In this document: positions 51,645 to 61,009 of the stretch, one piece after another
How the letters are laid out: every line of letters begins with the position of its first letter
Numbering within the stretch: the stretch's first letter is position 1
From: Aedoeadaptatus nemausensis
GTDB taxonomy: Bacteria; Bacillota; Clostridia; Tissierellales; Peptoniphilaceae
Direction: 5' to 3'
Length of the DNA stretch: 64,000 bases
Assembly: GCF_903819165.1 (NCBI RefSeq)
Contig: NZ_CAIJCS010000026.1
Location: forward strand, 62,001-126,000
The notes under the pieces: model-generated
Told to the model about the DNA's origin: nothing
Databases searched by the model: none
The model's input: only the letters and a program-made list of their open reading frames with translations
Program-made: the position numbers and the translations under genes

Positions 51645-53001
51645 GGAAGAAGCCTCCTCGATCGTCATAGAAATATTGTTTCATCGTTCGCACATTCTTA
51701 TGTTTGCAGAAAACGATAATGCGATCCCCCTGTTGCAGCTTCGTTTGGCCGCTTGGAATAATAACGTCCTGTCCCCTTACGATGGCGGCAATTAAAATGC
51801 CCTTGGGAAGGGAAAGATCCATAAGGGGCGTATTTAAAATCTTCAGATTATCGTTTAATTTAATCTCGGCGATTTCCGTATCTCCGTCGTACATTAAGTT
51901 AATGGCCAAGGCATCTTTTCCTCGGATCAGTTTTAAAATTAAAGAGGCCGTAATAAAGCTCGGGTTAAAGGTGGCGTCGAGATTTAATTTATCCAAGACG
52001 CTGATGAAGTTCACGCGGGAAATCTTCGCCACAGATTTCGTAATTCCCTCTTCTTTCATGGAAAGGGCCATTAAAATATTCGTTTCATCGATGCCCGTGG
52101 CGCCGACAAAGGCGTCGTACGAATGGATTACTTCCTCTTCCAGCACATTGAAATCCGTGCCGTCTCCGTGGATGACCACCGCTTCCGGGTGGCGCTCTTT
52201 TAATGCCACCGCTTTATCGTGATCCTTCTCGATGACGAGAACGTCGATTCTGTCTTTTAAAAGCAGGCCGCAGAGATAATCTCCGAGCTTCCCGCCTCCT
52301 AAGATCATGACGCTCTTCGTAGGCTTCACCGCCTGCACATTGGAGTGTTCCCGATCGAATGCGTCGATGCTTTTCCGCGCTCCGATGACGAGGATCACGT
52401 CATTTTCCTTCAGCATGGTGCTGCCGTTGGGGATGAAAGTATAGCCCTTACGGGAGACGGCGGCAATGAGAAGATTATGGAGATTTTTTAAATCCATCAG
52501 CTTCTTATTGACAAATTCCTTCTCCTGCCCCACGTTAAATTCCACGAGCTTTACCTTGCCTCCGGCAAACTCGTCGCTCATAAGAGAATATTTTTTCAGC
52601 AAATACTTCTCGATGGCCGTGGCGGCAGCGTGCTCGGGATTGATGACGTAGTCGATATCCAGCTCTTCTTTGATCAGGCGAATTTGGGAGTGATATTCGG
52701 GGTTTCGAATACGGGCGATGGCTCGCTTGCATCCCATTTTTTTGGCGATGCTCGTCACCAGAACATTAGATTCGTCGCTGGTCACCGTGCCGATGATCAA
52801 GTCGTATTTTTCAATATTGAGCTCTTTTAAAATATTAAAATCCAAGGCATTGCCCGTAATGGTCAATACATCCAGCTCGTTATTTACTTTTTGGATCACT
52901 CGGGGATCGTTATCGAGTACCGTGATCTCTACATTTTCTTCTACGAGGGAGCGGGCGAGCCTCATGCCCAATTTTCCCCCGCCTACAACCAATGCGCGCA
53001 T
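51622..53001 (-). CDS. trkA: TrkA potassium-uptake regulatory NAD-binding protein
   Basis: The 459-residue protein has two RCK repeats. Both Rossmann loops are intact (VVGGGKLGMRLARSL and ILGGGKLGDYLCGLL), each followed by an RCK_C domain (TMLKENDVILVIGA, TKLQQGDRIIVFC). It gates TrkH in response to nucleotides. It is the first gene of the trk operon after the small DUF896 gene. Confidence 0.96.
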   Translation of the reverse strand: MRALVVGGGKLGMRLARSLVEENVEITVLDNDPRVIQKVNNELDVLTITGNALDFNILKELNIEKYDLIIGTVTSDESNVLVTSIAKKMGCKRAIARIRNPEYHSQIRLIKEELDIDYVINPEHAAATAIEKYLLKKYSLMSDEFAGGKVKLVEFNVGQEKEFVNKKLMDLKNLHNLLIAAVSRKGYTFIPNGSTMLKENDVILVIGARKSIDAFDREHSNVQAVKPTKSVMILGGGKLGDYLCGLLLKDRIDVLVIEKDHDKAVALKERHPEAVVIHGDGTDFNVLEEEVIHSYDAFVGATGIDETNILMALSMKEEGITKSVAKISRVNFISVLDKLNLDATFNPSFITASLILKLIRGKDALAINLMYDGDTEIAEIKLNDNLKILNTPLMDLSLPKGILIAAIVRGQDVIIPSGQTKLQQGDRIIVFCKHKNVRTMKQYFYDDRGGFFHELRRGI

Positions 53002-53022
53002 GGCGTTCTCCTTTTAGTCTTC

Positions 53023-53250
53023 TTACTCTTTTTCTCTCGCTTCTTTCGCTTTTTTCAGCTTTTCGGGCGTAATATCGTTGCCCTCATCGTCCACGACCTT
53101 CGTGTTTAAAAGCTGCTGGCGAAAGCCCTCTCTGAATTCCTTTAAATATTCCTTGCGGAGACGATCCCGTTCTTCGATTTCTTCCGGGGTCAACTCCCTT
53201 TCTTTGGCAATTTTTGCCAGCTCGTTTATTCGGGGTAAGCTATTTATCAT
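53023..53250 (-). CDS. DUF896 (YnzC/UPF0291) family protein
   Basis: The 75-residue helical protein reads INELAKIAKERELTPEEIEERDRLRKEYLKEFREGFRQQL, the signature of this small Firmicute family. In Bacillus a member is linked to SOS and division control; the role here is unknown. It lies 21 bp before trkA. Confidence 0.93.
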   Translation of the reverse strand: MINSLPRINELAKIAKERELTPEEIEERDRLRKEYLKEFREGFRQQLLNTKVVDDEGNDITPEKLKKAKEAREKE

Positions 53251-53324
53251 TATGATTCTCCTTATTCTATCTTTGTTGAAATTTCATTACATTATAGTAC
53301 AATGAAAAGGAAGGATGTGACAGC

Positions 53325-53849
53325 ATGATACGATGTAGTTTGCAGGCTATCTCGCGGGTTCCGGCCGTCGTCGACTATACTTTTTACGACCCGTCCGGTC
53401 TTAAGATTTTAGAGACGAAGGGCGATGTGATTCAAACGAGTATCGCCTCCGCTTTTCGCGAACTTCCCATTATACCCTATACTCTATCACTAATCGATGC
53501 CGATGGAAACGAAGGTTTTTCCCTAAAAAAGAAAACCGTCGTCACCCAAACTGCGCCGGCATTTACACTTGATTTTCCCGAAGGCTCCGTGGACTTTTTA
53601 GAAGACAGGGAGCGCTTCAGTTTGCCCAATACATCGTTCCATTATAGGGGCGAGCGTTACGATATAACGGGCTTTGTCCGCGCGAGAACTTTTTACATAA
53701 AGCGAGGCGACGAAGTTCTGGCGAGCTACAAAGGCAAGCTCATAGCCGGCGGAAAGGAATACGAGATTACCGTGGAATCCGGCGAACTTCCCCTCCCCGT
53801 CTATTTGGCCACGGCCATCGTATTGGATGTTTTTTTCCACAATTATTAA
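53325..53849 (+). CDS. Unknown protein, possibly LURP-one/tubby-like
   Basis: The 174-residue protein is predicted to be mostly beta strands. The C-terminal part (YRGERYDITGFVRARTFYIKR, then ASYKGKLIAGGKEYEITVES and a hydrophobic LATAIVLDVFF tail) resembles the end of LURP-one-related/tubby-like beta barrels. The start follows GGAAGGATG. It is the first gene of a short rightward run with the hexapeptide-repeat protein. Family assignment is tentative. Confidence 0.6.
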   Translation: MIRCSLQAISRVPAVVDYTFYDPSGLKILETKGDVIQTSIASAFRELPIIPYTLSLIDADGNEGFSLKKKTVVTQTAPAFTLDFPEGSVDFLEDRERFSLPNTSFHYRGERYDITGFVRARTFYIKRGDEVLASYKGKLIAGGKEYEITVESGELPLPVYLATAIVLDVFFHNY

Positions 53850-53854
53850 TCCCG

Positions 53855-53895
53855 CCCTCCCGTCCCTGTTCGGCGGCGAGGAGGGGATTTTTTTA
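53855..53895 (+). terminator. Weak candidate terminator
   Basis: An imperfect hairpin of CCCGCCCTCCC with GGAGGGGAT is followed by seven T. It lies right after the previous stop codon. Confidence 0.5.
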
Positions 53896-53931
53896 TCACT
53901 TTTTCATGACTTTTCAGAAAACGAGGTTATA

Positions 53932-54345
53932 ATGAAGTATCAATTAAATTGCAAAGGCAATGTCATCTTGGGAGATAATATTACCTGCGGCGAAAATGTC
54001 GTGCTGGACGCAAAAGACGGCACCATTCGCATTGGCGACGGTGTCGTCTTAGGACAAAATACTAGAATCACAGGCGGCAGCGAAAACAAGACCGTCATCG
54101 GCAAATACACCCATATCGAAGATGATGTGACGATCACCATGGCTTCTATCGGCGAATACGCTACCCTTAAAAAAGGAGCTTCCGCAGATCCCTTCGTCTA
54201 CACGGGAGATTACAGTATATTGGAAGAAAACGCCCATATGCCGGAAAACTCAAAGCTTCCCTCCCGGGCCGTGGGTGAAGGGGATCCCTTTTCCATTACC
54301 AGGGGCCTCAGCGCCGAAGAGCTCGAAGAAGCGAAAAGCCGCTAG
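53932..54345 (+). CDS. Left-handed beta-helix (hexapeptide-repeat) protein
   Basis: The 137-residue protein has repeating hexapeptide-like turns (VILGDNITCGENVVLD, IRIGDGVVLGQNTRI, TVIGKYTHIEDDVTI). I chose the ATG after ACGAGG; an upstream frame through the terminator is unlikely. Such proteins are acyltransferases or gamma-carbonic-anhydrase-like. No acetyl-CoA or zinc His triad is evident, so function is open. Its TAG stop shares CTAG with the convergent tadA stop. Confidence 0.75.
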   Translation: MKYQLNCKGNVILGDNITCGENVVLDAKDGTIRIGDGVVLGQNTRITGGSENKTVIGKYTHIEDDVTITMASIGEYATLKKGASADPFVYTGDYSILEENAHMPENSKLPSRAVGEGDPFSITRGLSAEELEEAKSR

Positions 54346-54788
54346 GGACGAAGACTTTTAAAAAAAGTCCGCATCATCTCCCCGCATTCCTCCTCGAGAA
54401 CGCCGCGACGCACATCGACGCTGTGATTAAAGGCGCGAAAGGCGGCGAGATTTACTACCGAACCCGCCGCGCCGAAGCGTGGGTTTTCCGCGCCGATCAC
54501 CAGGCGATCCACCCGGGCATTTAATATGGCCCCCATACACATGGGGCATGGCTCTACGGTGACGTAAAGGGTGGAGCCGATACGTCGACCCTTTTTCTTC
54601 GACGCCTCGTCGATGGCCATTATTTCCGCGTGGGCCAAGGCCGAATCCATGGATTCGCTTTGATTGTGCCCCCGCCCGATAATTTCGTCCTCGTCGACGA
54701 TCACGCAGCCGATGGGCACCTCGCCCATGGCCGCCGAGGCCCTCGCCTCTTCCAGGGCAAGGCCCATATAATACGCATCTCGATCCAT
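54342..54788 (-). CDS. tadA: tRNA-specific adenosine deaminase TadA
   Basis: The 148-residue zinc deaminase has HAE (53-55) and PCPMC (80-84) plus the tRNA-contact region MDRDAYYMGLALEEARASAAMGEVPIG and NPRFGAAGSV. It makes inosine at the wobble position of tRNA-Arg(ACG). Confidence 0.95.
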   Translation of the reverse strand: MDRDAYYMGLALEEARASAAMGEVPIGCVIVDEDEIIGRGHNQSESMDSALAHAEIMAIDEASKKKGRRIGSTLYVTVEPCPMCMGAILNARVDRLVIGAENPRFGAAGSVVNLAAFRAFNHSVDVRRGVLEEECGEMMRTFFKSLRP

Positions 54789-54866
54789 AATTACCTCCTC
54801 CGTCTATCCTATCACGTGGGGAGGAATAAATAGAAGCCTTACGACTATCTTAAAGAAAGGAGCATC

Positions 54867-55697
54867 ATGAATATTTTTATTTCATTCGATATGGAAGGCA
54901 TCGCCGGCATCGATCGCTTCAGCGACGAAATCAAGCAGACCAAACGCTATAGCGACGCCATTCACGCCCACGTCCGCGCCGTCGTCGAGGGGATTCAACA
55001 CTCGAGTCGAAACGACGAAGTGGAACATATTACCATTGTGGACAGTCACGGAGAGGGCAAGAATTTAGATTATCTGCTCCTTTCGGAAATGGACCCCCGC
55101 ATCGAACTTATCAGCGGCTATCCGCGAAAAGATTTTATGATGACGGCCATCGAGGGCCACGATATCGCCTTTTTCTTAGGCTACCACGCCGGCAGCGGCC
55201 ACCATCACGGCAATATGAACCACAGTTACTCCACCCATTTCCACCGCGTCACGGTAAACGACATTAAGGTTTCCGAAGCCATGATCAATCAAATCGTCGC
55301 CAAAGATTACGACGTGCCCGTAGGCCTCGTCATCGGCGACAGCGGACTTTACGGCCAGCTGATCTTGGAAGGCTACATGCCCTATGTGGAATATGTGGTG
55401 ACGAAAGAAAGCTTGGGCCACAATGCCGTGCGCCACAAAAACTTCGCCCTGCTTCGCCGGGAGATCGTCGAGAAAGTGGACAAGGTTCTCTCCAAAGATA
55501 TAATGTCCCTTCCCCTGGGCGATATTTACGCTCCTTACCGCGTCGTCGTGGAAACCAATCGCACCCTCCACGCCGATAAAGTGGAAATCGTGCCGGGTAT
55601 TTCCCGCCTGGACGGCTACCGGGTAGGCTTTACCGCCGAAACGGGAACGGAGCTGATCGACACGCTGATGACTCTCGAGGCCATGTGCCGCGTTTAA
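54867..55697 (+). CDS. D-aminopeptidase DppA family (M55)
   Basis: The 276-residue zinc peptidase has Asp8 and Glu10 in SFDMEGIAG, a His in VDSHGEG (near 60), a His in GYHAGSG (near 105) and the remaining Glu within the next segment, the M55 pattern of Bacillus DppA. It would release N-terminal D-amino acids or act on small peptides. The start follows AAAGGAGC. It heads a run dppA-HAD-vanZ. Confidence 0.92.
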   Translation: MNIFISFDMEGIAGIDRFSDEIKQTKRYSDAIHAHVRAVVEGIQHSSRNDEVEHITIVDSHGEGKNLDYLLLSEMDPRIELISGYPRKDFMMTAIEGHDIAFFLGYHAGSGHHHGNMNHSYSTHFHRVTVNDIKVSEAMINQIVAKDYDVPVGLVIGDSGLYGQLILEGYMPYVEYVVTKESLGHNAVRHKNFALLRREIVEKVDKVLSKDIMSLPLGDIYAPYRVVVETNRTLHADKVEIVPGISRLDGYRVGFTAETGTELIDTLMTLEAMCRV

Positions 55698-55714
55698 TCG
55701 TAGAAAGGATCTTT

Positions 55715-56359
55715 ATGAAAGCCATCGCATTTGATTTTGACGGAACCCTTATCGACTCCATGGGCATGTGGCGCCATTTAGGCCGCAACTTTGTGGAATC
55801 CAAAGGCAAAGAATATACCGACGCCATTCACGATAAAGTCACCACCATGAGCTTGAATCAGTCCAGCGCTTTTTTTAAAAAAGAACTGGAGCTCCCGGAA
55901 TCCGTAGAGGATATCTTTAACGAAATGGGCGACATTTTAAGAGAGGGCTATTCCTACACCCTTCCCTTAAAAGAAGGGGCGCTGGATCTCGTGAAGCGAG
56001 CTTACGAGCGGGCTCCTCTCGTCCTCGCCACCGCCACCAATGAAGAATTTTTAAAGCCCGCCATGGAGCGCTTCGATTTAGATCCCTATTTCCAATTCGT
56101 ACAGACCTGTAACGGCGTGGGGATCGAAAAGAGCGACACGAAATTTTACGATATCCTCGCCAAAAAACTCGGTGAAAAGCCGGAGGATATTCTATTTTTC
56201 GACGACGCCCATTACGCCGTCGTGGCGGCGAAAGAATACGGCCTCTACACCGTCGGCGTCAAAGACGATTCCAACTCCCCCTACTGGGATGCCATCGTTG
56301 AGACCGCCGATGAAGTGGTGGACAGCCTTCTGGATGTAGATTTGGAGCGGTATTTTTGA
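55715..56359 (+). CDS. HAD-family phosphatase
   Basis: The 214-residue hydrolase has motif I AFDFDGTLID (Asp7, Asp9), motif II ATATNEEF, the Lys before the acidic loop, and motif IV FFDDAHYAV. A cap domain between residues about 15 and 85 is that of the phosphoglycolate phosphatase/beta-phosphoglucomutase group. I chose the ATG after AAAGGATC, 14 nt after the dppA stop. The substrate is unknown. Confidence 0.9.
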   Translation: MKAIAFDFDGTLIDSMGMWRHLGRNFVESKGKEYTDAIHDKVTTMSLNQSSAFFKKELELPESVEDIFNEMGDILREGYSYTLPLKEGALDLVKRAYERAPLVLATATNEEFLKPAMERFDLDPYFQFVQTCNGVGIEKSDTKFYDILAKKLGEKPEDILFFDDAHYAVVAAKEYGLYTVGVKDDSNSPYWDAIVETADEVVDSLLDVDLERYF

Positions 56360-56919
56360 TTCGCTACGCGCTGAAGGTAACGCCCCTGATTTTTATCGTC
56401 GCCTTTTTAGGCTTCTCTCTTATTCGCACCCAGGTCTTCGGAAAGTACAAAAAAAAGAGCAATCGTCGTCGGGAGCGATTACTCTTACTCTTTGCTACTT
56501 ATGCCCTGTGGCTCGCCTTCTTTTTACTCGTCAACAATCGACTCCTGGAATCCTGGGGCGTGCCTCTGGGTGTAGACACGGAAAGCAGCGATTGGCAATT
56601 AAACTTAATACCTTTTAACACGATCCGATTGTTTATACAACACGGCACCCCGTCGAGCATCTTCTTAAATATATGGGGCAATGTGTTGATCGGTATTCCA
56701 CTGGGGTTTTTAACGCCCGTTCTCTTCGAAAAAATGAAAAAGCCCCTACCCCTCTTTCTTACCTACGGGCTTATTTTCATCGCCATCGAATCCGTGCAAT
56801 ACCATATCGGCAGAAGTGCCGACATCGACGACTGGCTCCTCAATATGGGGGGAATCGCCCTCGGCTACTTCCTTTCAAAGCACCAGGAGCTCTTCCATCC
56901 CAAGCGATACAGACGATAG
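56356..56919 (+). CDS. VanZ-family membrane protein
   Basis: The 187-residue protein has about five helices. Diagnostic features are NLIPFNTIR, NVLIGIPLGFLTP, IESVQYHIGRSADIDDWLLNMGG. The TTG start overlaps the HAD stop codon. VanZ-like proteins alter susceptibility to glycopeptides such as teicoplanin, perhaps by shielding wall precursors; the native role is unclear. Confidence 0.9.
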   Translation: MIRYALKVTPLIFIVAFLGFSLIRTQVFGKYKKKSNRRRERLLLLFATYALWLAFFLLVNNRLLESWGVPLGVDTESSDWQLNLIPFNTIRLFIQHGTPSSIFLNIWGNVLIGIPLGFLTPVLFEKMKKPLPLFLTYGLIFIAIESVQYHIGRSADIDDWLLNMGGIALGYFLSKHQELFHPKRYRR

Positions 56920-56940
56920 CACCTCCGGGTGCTATTTTTT
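56915..56940 (+). terminator. Terminator after vanZ
   Basis: The perfect 8-bp arms ATAGCACC and GGTGCTAT enclose TCCG and are followed by T residues. It overlaps the last codons of the convergent hydrolase gene. Confidence 0.88.
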
Positions 56941-57702
56941 ATGGAGAAACTTAAGAATCTCCCTCGCCACCCTTTCTCCTTGATTGTAGAGGAGAAAGTG
57001 GCCGCCCTCTAATATTACAAGTTCACAATCGGGATAATATCTCCTGAGGTCCAGAGCGTCGTCTACGGAAACCACTCTATCCTCCGTACCGTGAATAATT
57101 AGAACGGGAATATTCCGTGGATTATGCAGGGAATAGCGACGCATGGCGCGGTAGGCATCCGGTCCGTTTCGCTGAAGGAGGGCTTCCTCGATTAAATGCA
57201 GATAATCTTGAGGAAGCTCCCCGTCGAAGAGATCGCGGCCGAGCATGGCCCGGATCCGTTCTCTCTTGGAATCCCTCCGGTTTAAAAGAGAAAGCTTTTC
57301 GCCGCCCCCTGTGATCAGGGCGGGAAAGGCGATTCCCTCGGCCCCGACGGAGGAAAGGAGCACCATCTTTTTTACACGAGGAGAGAGCTTCGCAAGCTCC
57401 ATGGCGACGATGCCGCCGAAGGACCAGCCCACGACGGTTACCTCCTTCATATCCATGGCTCCCAAAAAAGCCACCATATCCTCGGCATAATCTTTCACCT
57501 CTTTGTGGCGCCTGCTGTAGCTGCTCCTCCCGAAGCCGCACATATCCGGCGCAAATACTCTCGACCTGGTCGCCAGGGCATCGATTAAAGGCACCATGGC
57601 CAGGGAGGATGAGCGATTGCCGTGGAGCACCAACACATCGGGGCCTCTTCCTTTTTTTATATAGGCGATGGACTCGCCGCAAACATCTATGTAATGATCC
57701 AT
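56932..57702 (-). CDS. Alpha/beta hydrolase
   Basis: The 256-residue hydrolase has the oxyanion LHGNRSS, nucleophile elbow GWSFGG (Ser94), Asp in HGTEDRVVS and His in GGHFLL. Length and layout fit the lipase/epoxide-hydrolase-like group. Substrate unknown. It is monocistronic. Confidence 0.9.
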   Translation of the reverse strand: MDHYIDVCGESIAYIKKGRGPDVLVLHGNRSSSLAMVPLIDALATRSRVFAPDMCGFGRSSYSRRHKEVKDYAEDMVAFLGAMDMKEVTVVGWSFGGIVAMELAKLSPRVKKMVLLSSVGAEGIAFPALITGGGEKLSLLNRRDSKRERIRAMLGRDLFDGELPQDYLHLIEEALLQRNGPDAYRAMRRYSLHNPRNIPVLIIHGTEDRVVSVDDALDLRRYYPDCELVILEGGHFLLYNQGERVAREILKFLHKK

Positions 57703-57766
57703 CTCTCTGTCTTTCTAACTTGTCACTGGCGGACCGCTTTTCTATAATGAGGATAAGGAGGACGCC

Positions 57767-58993
57767 ATGCGAACCATATCTACAAAAGTACGCGTCGGCC
57801 CATCAAACGACGTGCAAATAGCCGACGCTTACCTGGCGCAAAACGAGACGGGCTTTGCCCTCGTCATCGACATTATCAACAATACTTACCAATCCATACG
57901 CTATTTAAAACTAGACGTCTTATTTATTAACGCCTTCGGGAAATTTATCTTCGACGAAACCGTCTTTCAACACGGCTTCGAAAATCTGGATCTGAAGCCC
58001 AAATCCCTTTCCTTCCTTCCCTACTGGATGCTCGACGAACGCCATCACACGGCGCGAGGCGTGCGCATCCGCATCTCGGAGGTTCACTTCGACGACGGCA
58101 CGCGGAAATACTACGACCGAACGAAAGAATATTATCAGACCGTGCCCATCATTACAAAGGACAAGCGAGACGAGTTGAAAAAACTCTTCGGCCCGGATTT
58201 CTACACCTACGGCGGTCGCTACCCCAGCCTCTGGCGCTGTATTTGCGGCTTCGTCAATTCCAATGAGGACGAGAACTGCCGCTATTGCAAGCGCTCGATG
58301 GATTTCGTGCTTTCCGCCGTTACCGAACGGCAGGTCAATAAAAAACTCTTCCAGCTCTACATCGACAGAGATCGGGAAAAAGCCGAGCAGTCGACGATCA
58401 CGGAGCAGACCATGCCCATACGTCCTCTGGATGAAATCGACTTGGAGCGGGGCGAAGAAAAAGAAGAACACGTTCTTTCAAAGAAAAAGCGCATTCTCCT
58501 TTTCATCGTTATTTCCGTAAGCATCATCGCCATAAGCGCATTCGCCTTTAAAGTTTACGATGCCGTCACCGTGCGGCGCCATTACGAACAGGCGCAAAAC
58601 TACATCGCCGCCGGCGATTACGACAAAGCTTCCGATATTTACGACACTCTGCCGCCCATTGTGGAAAACAAAGACATGGCCCTTAAAATCGAGGAGCTTG
58701 ACGGCCTGAAGGCCTCCGCCGATCATTACAGGCAAGGCCTCGAGCTCCATCGCGCGGGAAACCAGCTCGGCGCCTACGCCCATTACCGCAAGGTGGTGGA
58801 GGGCGATCGCCAAAATTATTTGAATGCCGTCGCCATGATGAGGAGCATCGAAAAGGCAACCCTTCGCAAAGTCGATACCCTGATCCGCGAAGACAAAAGG
58901 GACGAGGCGAAAAAGCTCCTGGATTCACTCTGTGAACTGAATCCGGAAAACAAAGAGCTTCGCCGGGAAGGCGAAAAGCTCTTTACCAACTAG
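57767..58993 (+). CDS. Zinc-ribbon, single-span membrane protein with TPR-like tail
   Basis: The 408-residue protein has an N-terminal beta-rich domain (about 1-140). A zinc finger WRCICGFVNSNEDENCRYCKR near 156-176 has the W-x-C-x-C...C-x2-C look of RanBP2-type fingers. A charged linker, a membrane helix (about 245-262, RILLFIVISVSIIAISAFAF) and a helical tail with TPR-like repeats (HYEQAQNYIAAGDYDKASDIYD) follow. The domain order suggests a cytosolic sensor or adaptor with the tail outside. No family recognised. It overlaps the convergent pspC-like gene by 11 bp. Confidence 0.78.
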   Translation: MRTISTKVRVGPSNDVQIADAYLAQNETGFALVIDIINNTYQSIRYLKLDVLFINAFGKFIFDETVFQHGFENLDLKPKSLSFLPYWMLDERHHTARGVRIRISEVHFDDGTRKYYDRTKEYYQTVPIITKDKRDELKKLFGPDFYTYGGRYPSLWRCICGFVNSNEDENCRYCKRSMDFVLSAVTERQVNKKLFQLYIDRDREKAEQSTITEQTMPIRPLDEIDLERGEEKEEHVLSKKKRILLFIVISVSIIAISAFAFKVYDAVTVRRHYEQAQNYIAAGDYDKASDIYDTLPPIVENKDMALKIEELDGLKASADHYRQGLELHRAGNQLGAYAHYRKVVEGDRQNYLNAVAMMRSIEKATLRKVDTLIREDKRDEAKKLLDSLCELNPENKELRREGEKLFTN

Positions 58994-59177
58994 GTTCTTC
59001 GGGAATCAGAAGAGCACATAAAATATAGACGATGAGCCCGCTGCCGCCGCCCAGAGCGAATAGCACCCAGATGATGCGCACTAAATTGGAATCGATGCCG
59101 AAATACTCGGCGATGCCGCCGCAGACACCGGCAATTTTACGATCGGTAATACTTCTGGTTAATTTCTTATTCATCAT
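58983..59177 (-). CDS. PspC-domain protein
   Basis: The 64-residue protein MMNKKLTRSITDRKIAGVCGGIAEYFGID followed by one hydrophobic helix (about 33-58) is a classic short PspC domain. Members of this family take part in envelope-stress responses. It is monocistronic; the start follows AGGAGG. No other psp genes are in the window. Confidence 0.93.
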   Translation of the reverse strand: MMNKKLTRSITDRKIAGVCGGIAEYFGIDSNLVRIIWVLFALGGGSGLIVYILCALLIPEEPSW

Positions 59178-59282
59178 AACCTCCTAATGTAGAATCTATT
59201 CCATTGATACCCATCAAATAGGAGAGGAAAAACAGAATCTTTACAAATACAGAAGACGGGCCCGTTATTTCGATCCGAAAGC

Positions 59283-59316
59283 AAAAGAGAGACCTTAAAA
59301 GGCCTCTCTTTTTTTA
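59283..59316 (-). terminator. Terminator of the pan operon
   Basis: An AAAGAGAG/CTCTCTTT stem is followed by T residues on the minus strand. Its edge touches the panC stop codon. Confidence 0.75.
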
Positions 59317-60171
59317 TAGCGTATTCAGATCGTCGAAAAAGCTGTTGTCAATTAAGCGAGTCTTGCCGATGTATACGGCCATGGCCATGAAGCAGTCTTC
59401 TTCGATGGTCTTCACCCGCTCGAAATTACTGAAGCGAAGGATTTCCACATAGTCGATTTTCGCGAGAGGTTCTTCTTCGATGAGCTCGATGACCTCCCTC
59501 TTCACTTTTCCGGCATCGGTATTTCCCGATTTTACACTTTCCAGTGCATGGCGAAGACCGCGAGAAAGGACGGTGGCCGCCTTACGCTCATCTTCCGAAA
59601 GATAGGTGTTTCTCGAGCTTTTCGCCAAGCCGTCCGCTTCCCGAACGATGGGGCAGGGCACGATTTCGAGGTTTAAATTTAAGTCCTCTACCATAGCCTT
59701 AACGATAGCCACTTGTTGCACGTCCTTTTGACCGAAATAAGCTCTCGTCGGGCGGAGAATGGTAAAGAACTTGGCGAGAACCGTGGCCACGCCCGCAAAG
59801 TGAATGGGGCGGGTAATGCCGCAGAGAATATGGGTCATATGCTCCGGCGGCACGACCCGGAAGCCGAAATCATCCGGATACATTTCCTCCACCTCCGGGT
59901 GGAAAATATAATCCACGCCGAGGGACTCGCAAAAAGCGCCGTCGGCTTCAATGTTTCTCGGATAGGCCTCGTAATCTTCCCCAGGCCCGAACTGAAGAGG
60001 ATTCACGAAGACCGAAACGATCACCGTGTCGTTCTCTTCCCGAGCCTTTTTAATGAGGGAGCCGTGGCCTTCGTGGAGCGCCCCCATAGTGGGAATATAG
60101 CCCACACTTCCATTGTGTTTCGCTTTTAAAGCGACTTCGCGCATCTCTGCAATGGTCGTAATAATTTTCAT
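59314..60171 (-). CDS. panC: Pantoate-beta-alanine ligase
   Basis: The 285-residue enzyme joins pantoate and beta-alanine with ATP. Landmarks are YIPTMGALHEGHGSLIKKA, SVFVNPLQFGPGEDYEAYPR, YFGQKDVQQVAIVKAM, and SSRNTYLS. It follows panB by 9 bp. panD, which would supply beta-alanine, is not in the window. Confidence 0.96.
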   Translation of the reverse strand: MKIITTIAEMREVALKAKHNGSVGYIPTMGALHEGHGSLIKKAREENDTVIVSVFVNPLQFGPGEDYEAYPRNIEADGAFCESLGVDYIFHPEVEEMYPDDFGFRVVPPEHMTHILCGITRPIHFAGVATVLAKFFTILRPTRAYFGQKDVQQVAIVKAMVEDLNLNLEIVPCPIVREADGLAKSSRNTYLSEDERKAATVLSRGLRHALESVKSGNTDAGKVKREVIELIEEEPLAKIDYVEILRFSNFERVKTIEEDCFMAMAVYIGKTRLIDNSFFDDLNTL

Positions 60172-60180
60172 TCTTCGCCT

Positions 60181-61008
60181 CTATTTCTCGTCGAGCAAGG
60201 ATTCGTCCATAGAAAATTCGTGTTCTTTCGTGGGGAAGGATTTATTCTTTACGGCTTCGTCGTAATCCTTAAAGCCCTTCACCATGGCCTCGCCGACGTG
60301 GGCGAATTGTTTTACAAATTTCGGCACGAAATCGTCGAACATGCCGAGCATATCTTGGTAAACGAGGACCTGACCGTCGCAATCGACGCCGGCGCCGATG
60401 CCGATGGTGGGGATGGAAAGCATTTCCGTCACCTTCTTTGCAAGAGGTGCGGGGACACATTCTATGACCACGGCAAAGGCTCCCGCTTCCTCTACGGCCT
60501 TGGCATCGGCGAGAAGTTTATTAACGGTAGCTTCGTCTTTTCCCTGTACCTTAAAACCGCCAAAGGTATTGACCGATTGAGGCGTCAGGCCGATATGGGC
60601 GCAAACGGGAATTTTCGCCGCTACGATGGCCGCGATTTCATCCTTAACTTCCACGCCTCCCTCGAGTTTTACGGCGTGGGCATGGCCCTCTTGAATTAAA
60701 CGGCCCGCATTAATCACCGCGTCCCGAACGCCTGTGGAGTAAGTCATAAAGGGCATATCGCAGACGATCAGCGGATGCTTCGCTCCCCGCGCCACGGCGG
60801 CGGAGTGATGGATCATATCCTCGAGGGTTACGGAGAGGGTGTCCTCGTAACCAAGCATGGTCATGCCCAAACTGTCGCCGACTAAAATAGAGTCGATCCC
60901 CGACTGATCCACGAGTTTCGCCGTGGAGTAATCGTAGCAGGTAATCATGGTAAGCTTTTCGGCCGCTTCTTTTCGTTCGCGGAATGTATTAACAGTTACT
61001 TTCTTCAT
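60181..61008 (-). CDS. panB: 3-methyl-2-oxobutanoate hydroxymethyltransferase
   Basis: The 275-residue enzyme makes ketopantoate from ketoisovalerate. Landmarks are [48 protein letters not shown] and [17 protein letters not shown] with the metal-binding Asp and Glu. It overlaps nothing but lies 1 nt after the DUF2520 gene, so they are co-transcribed. Confidence 0.96.
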   Translation of the reverse strand: MKKVTVNTFRERKEAAEKLTMITCYDYSTAKLVDQSGIDSILVGDSLGMTMLGYEDTLSVTLEDMIHHSAAVARGAKHPLIVCDMPFMTYSTGVRDAVINAGRLIQEGHAHAVKLEGGVEVKDEIAAIVAAKIPVCAHIGLTPQSVNTFGGFKVQGKDEATVNKLLADAKAVEEAGAFAVVIECVPAPLAKKVTEMLSIPTIGIGAGVDCDGQVLVYQDMLGMFDDFVPKFVKQFAHVGEAMVKGFKDYDEAVKNKSFPTKEHEFSMDESLLDEK

Positions 61009-61009
61009 T

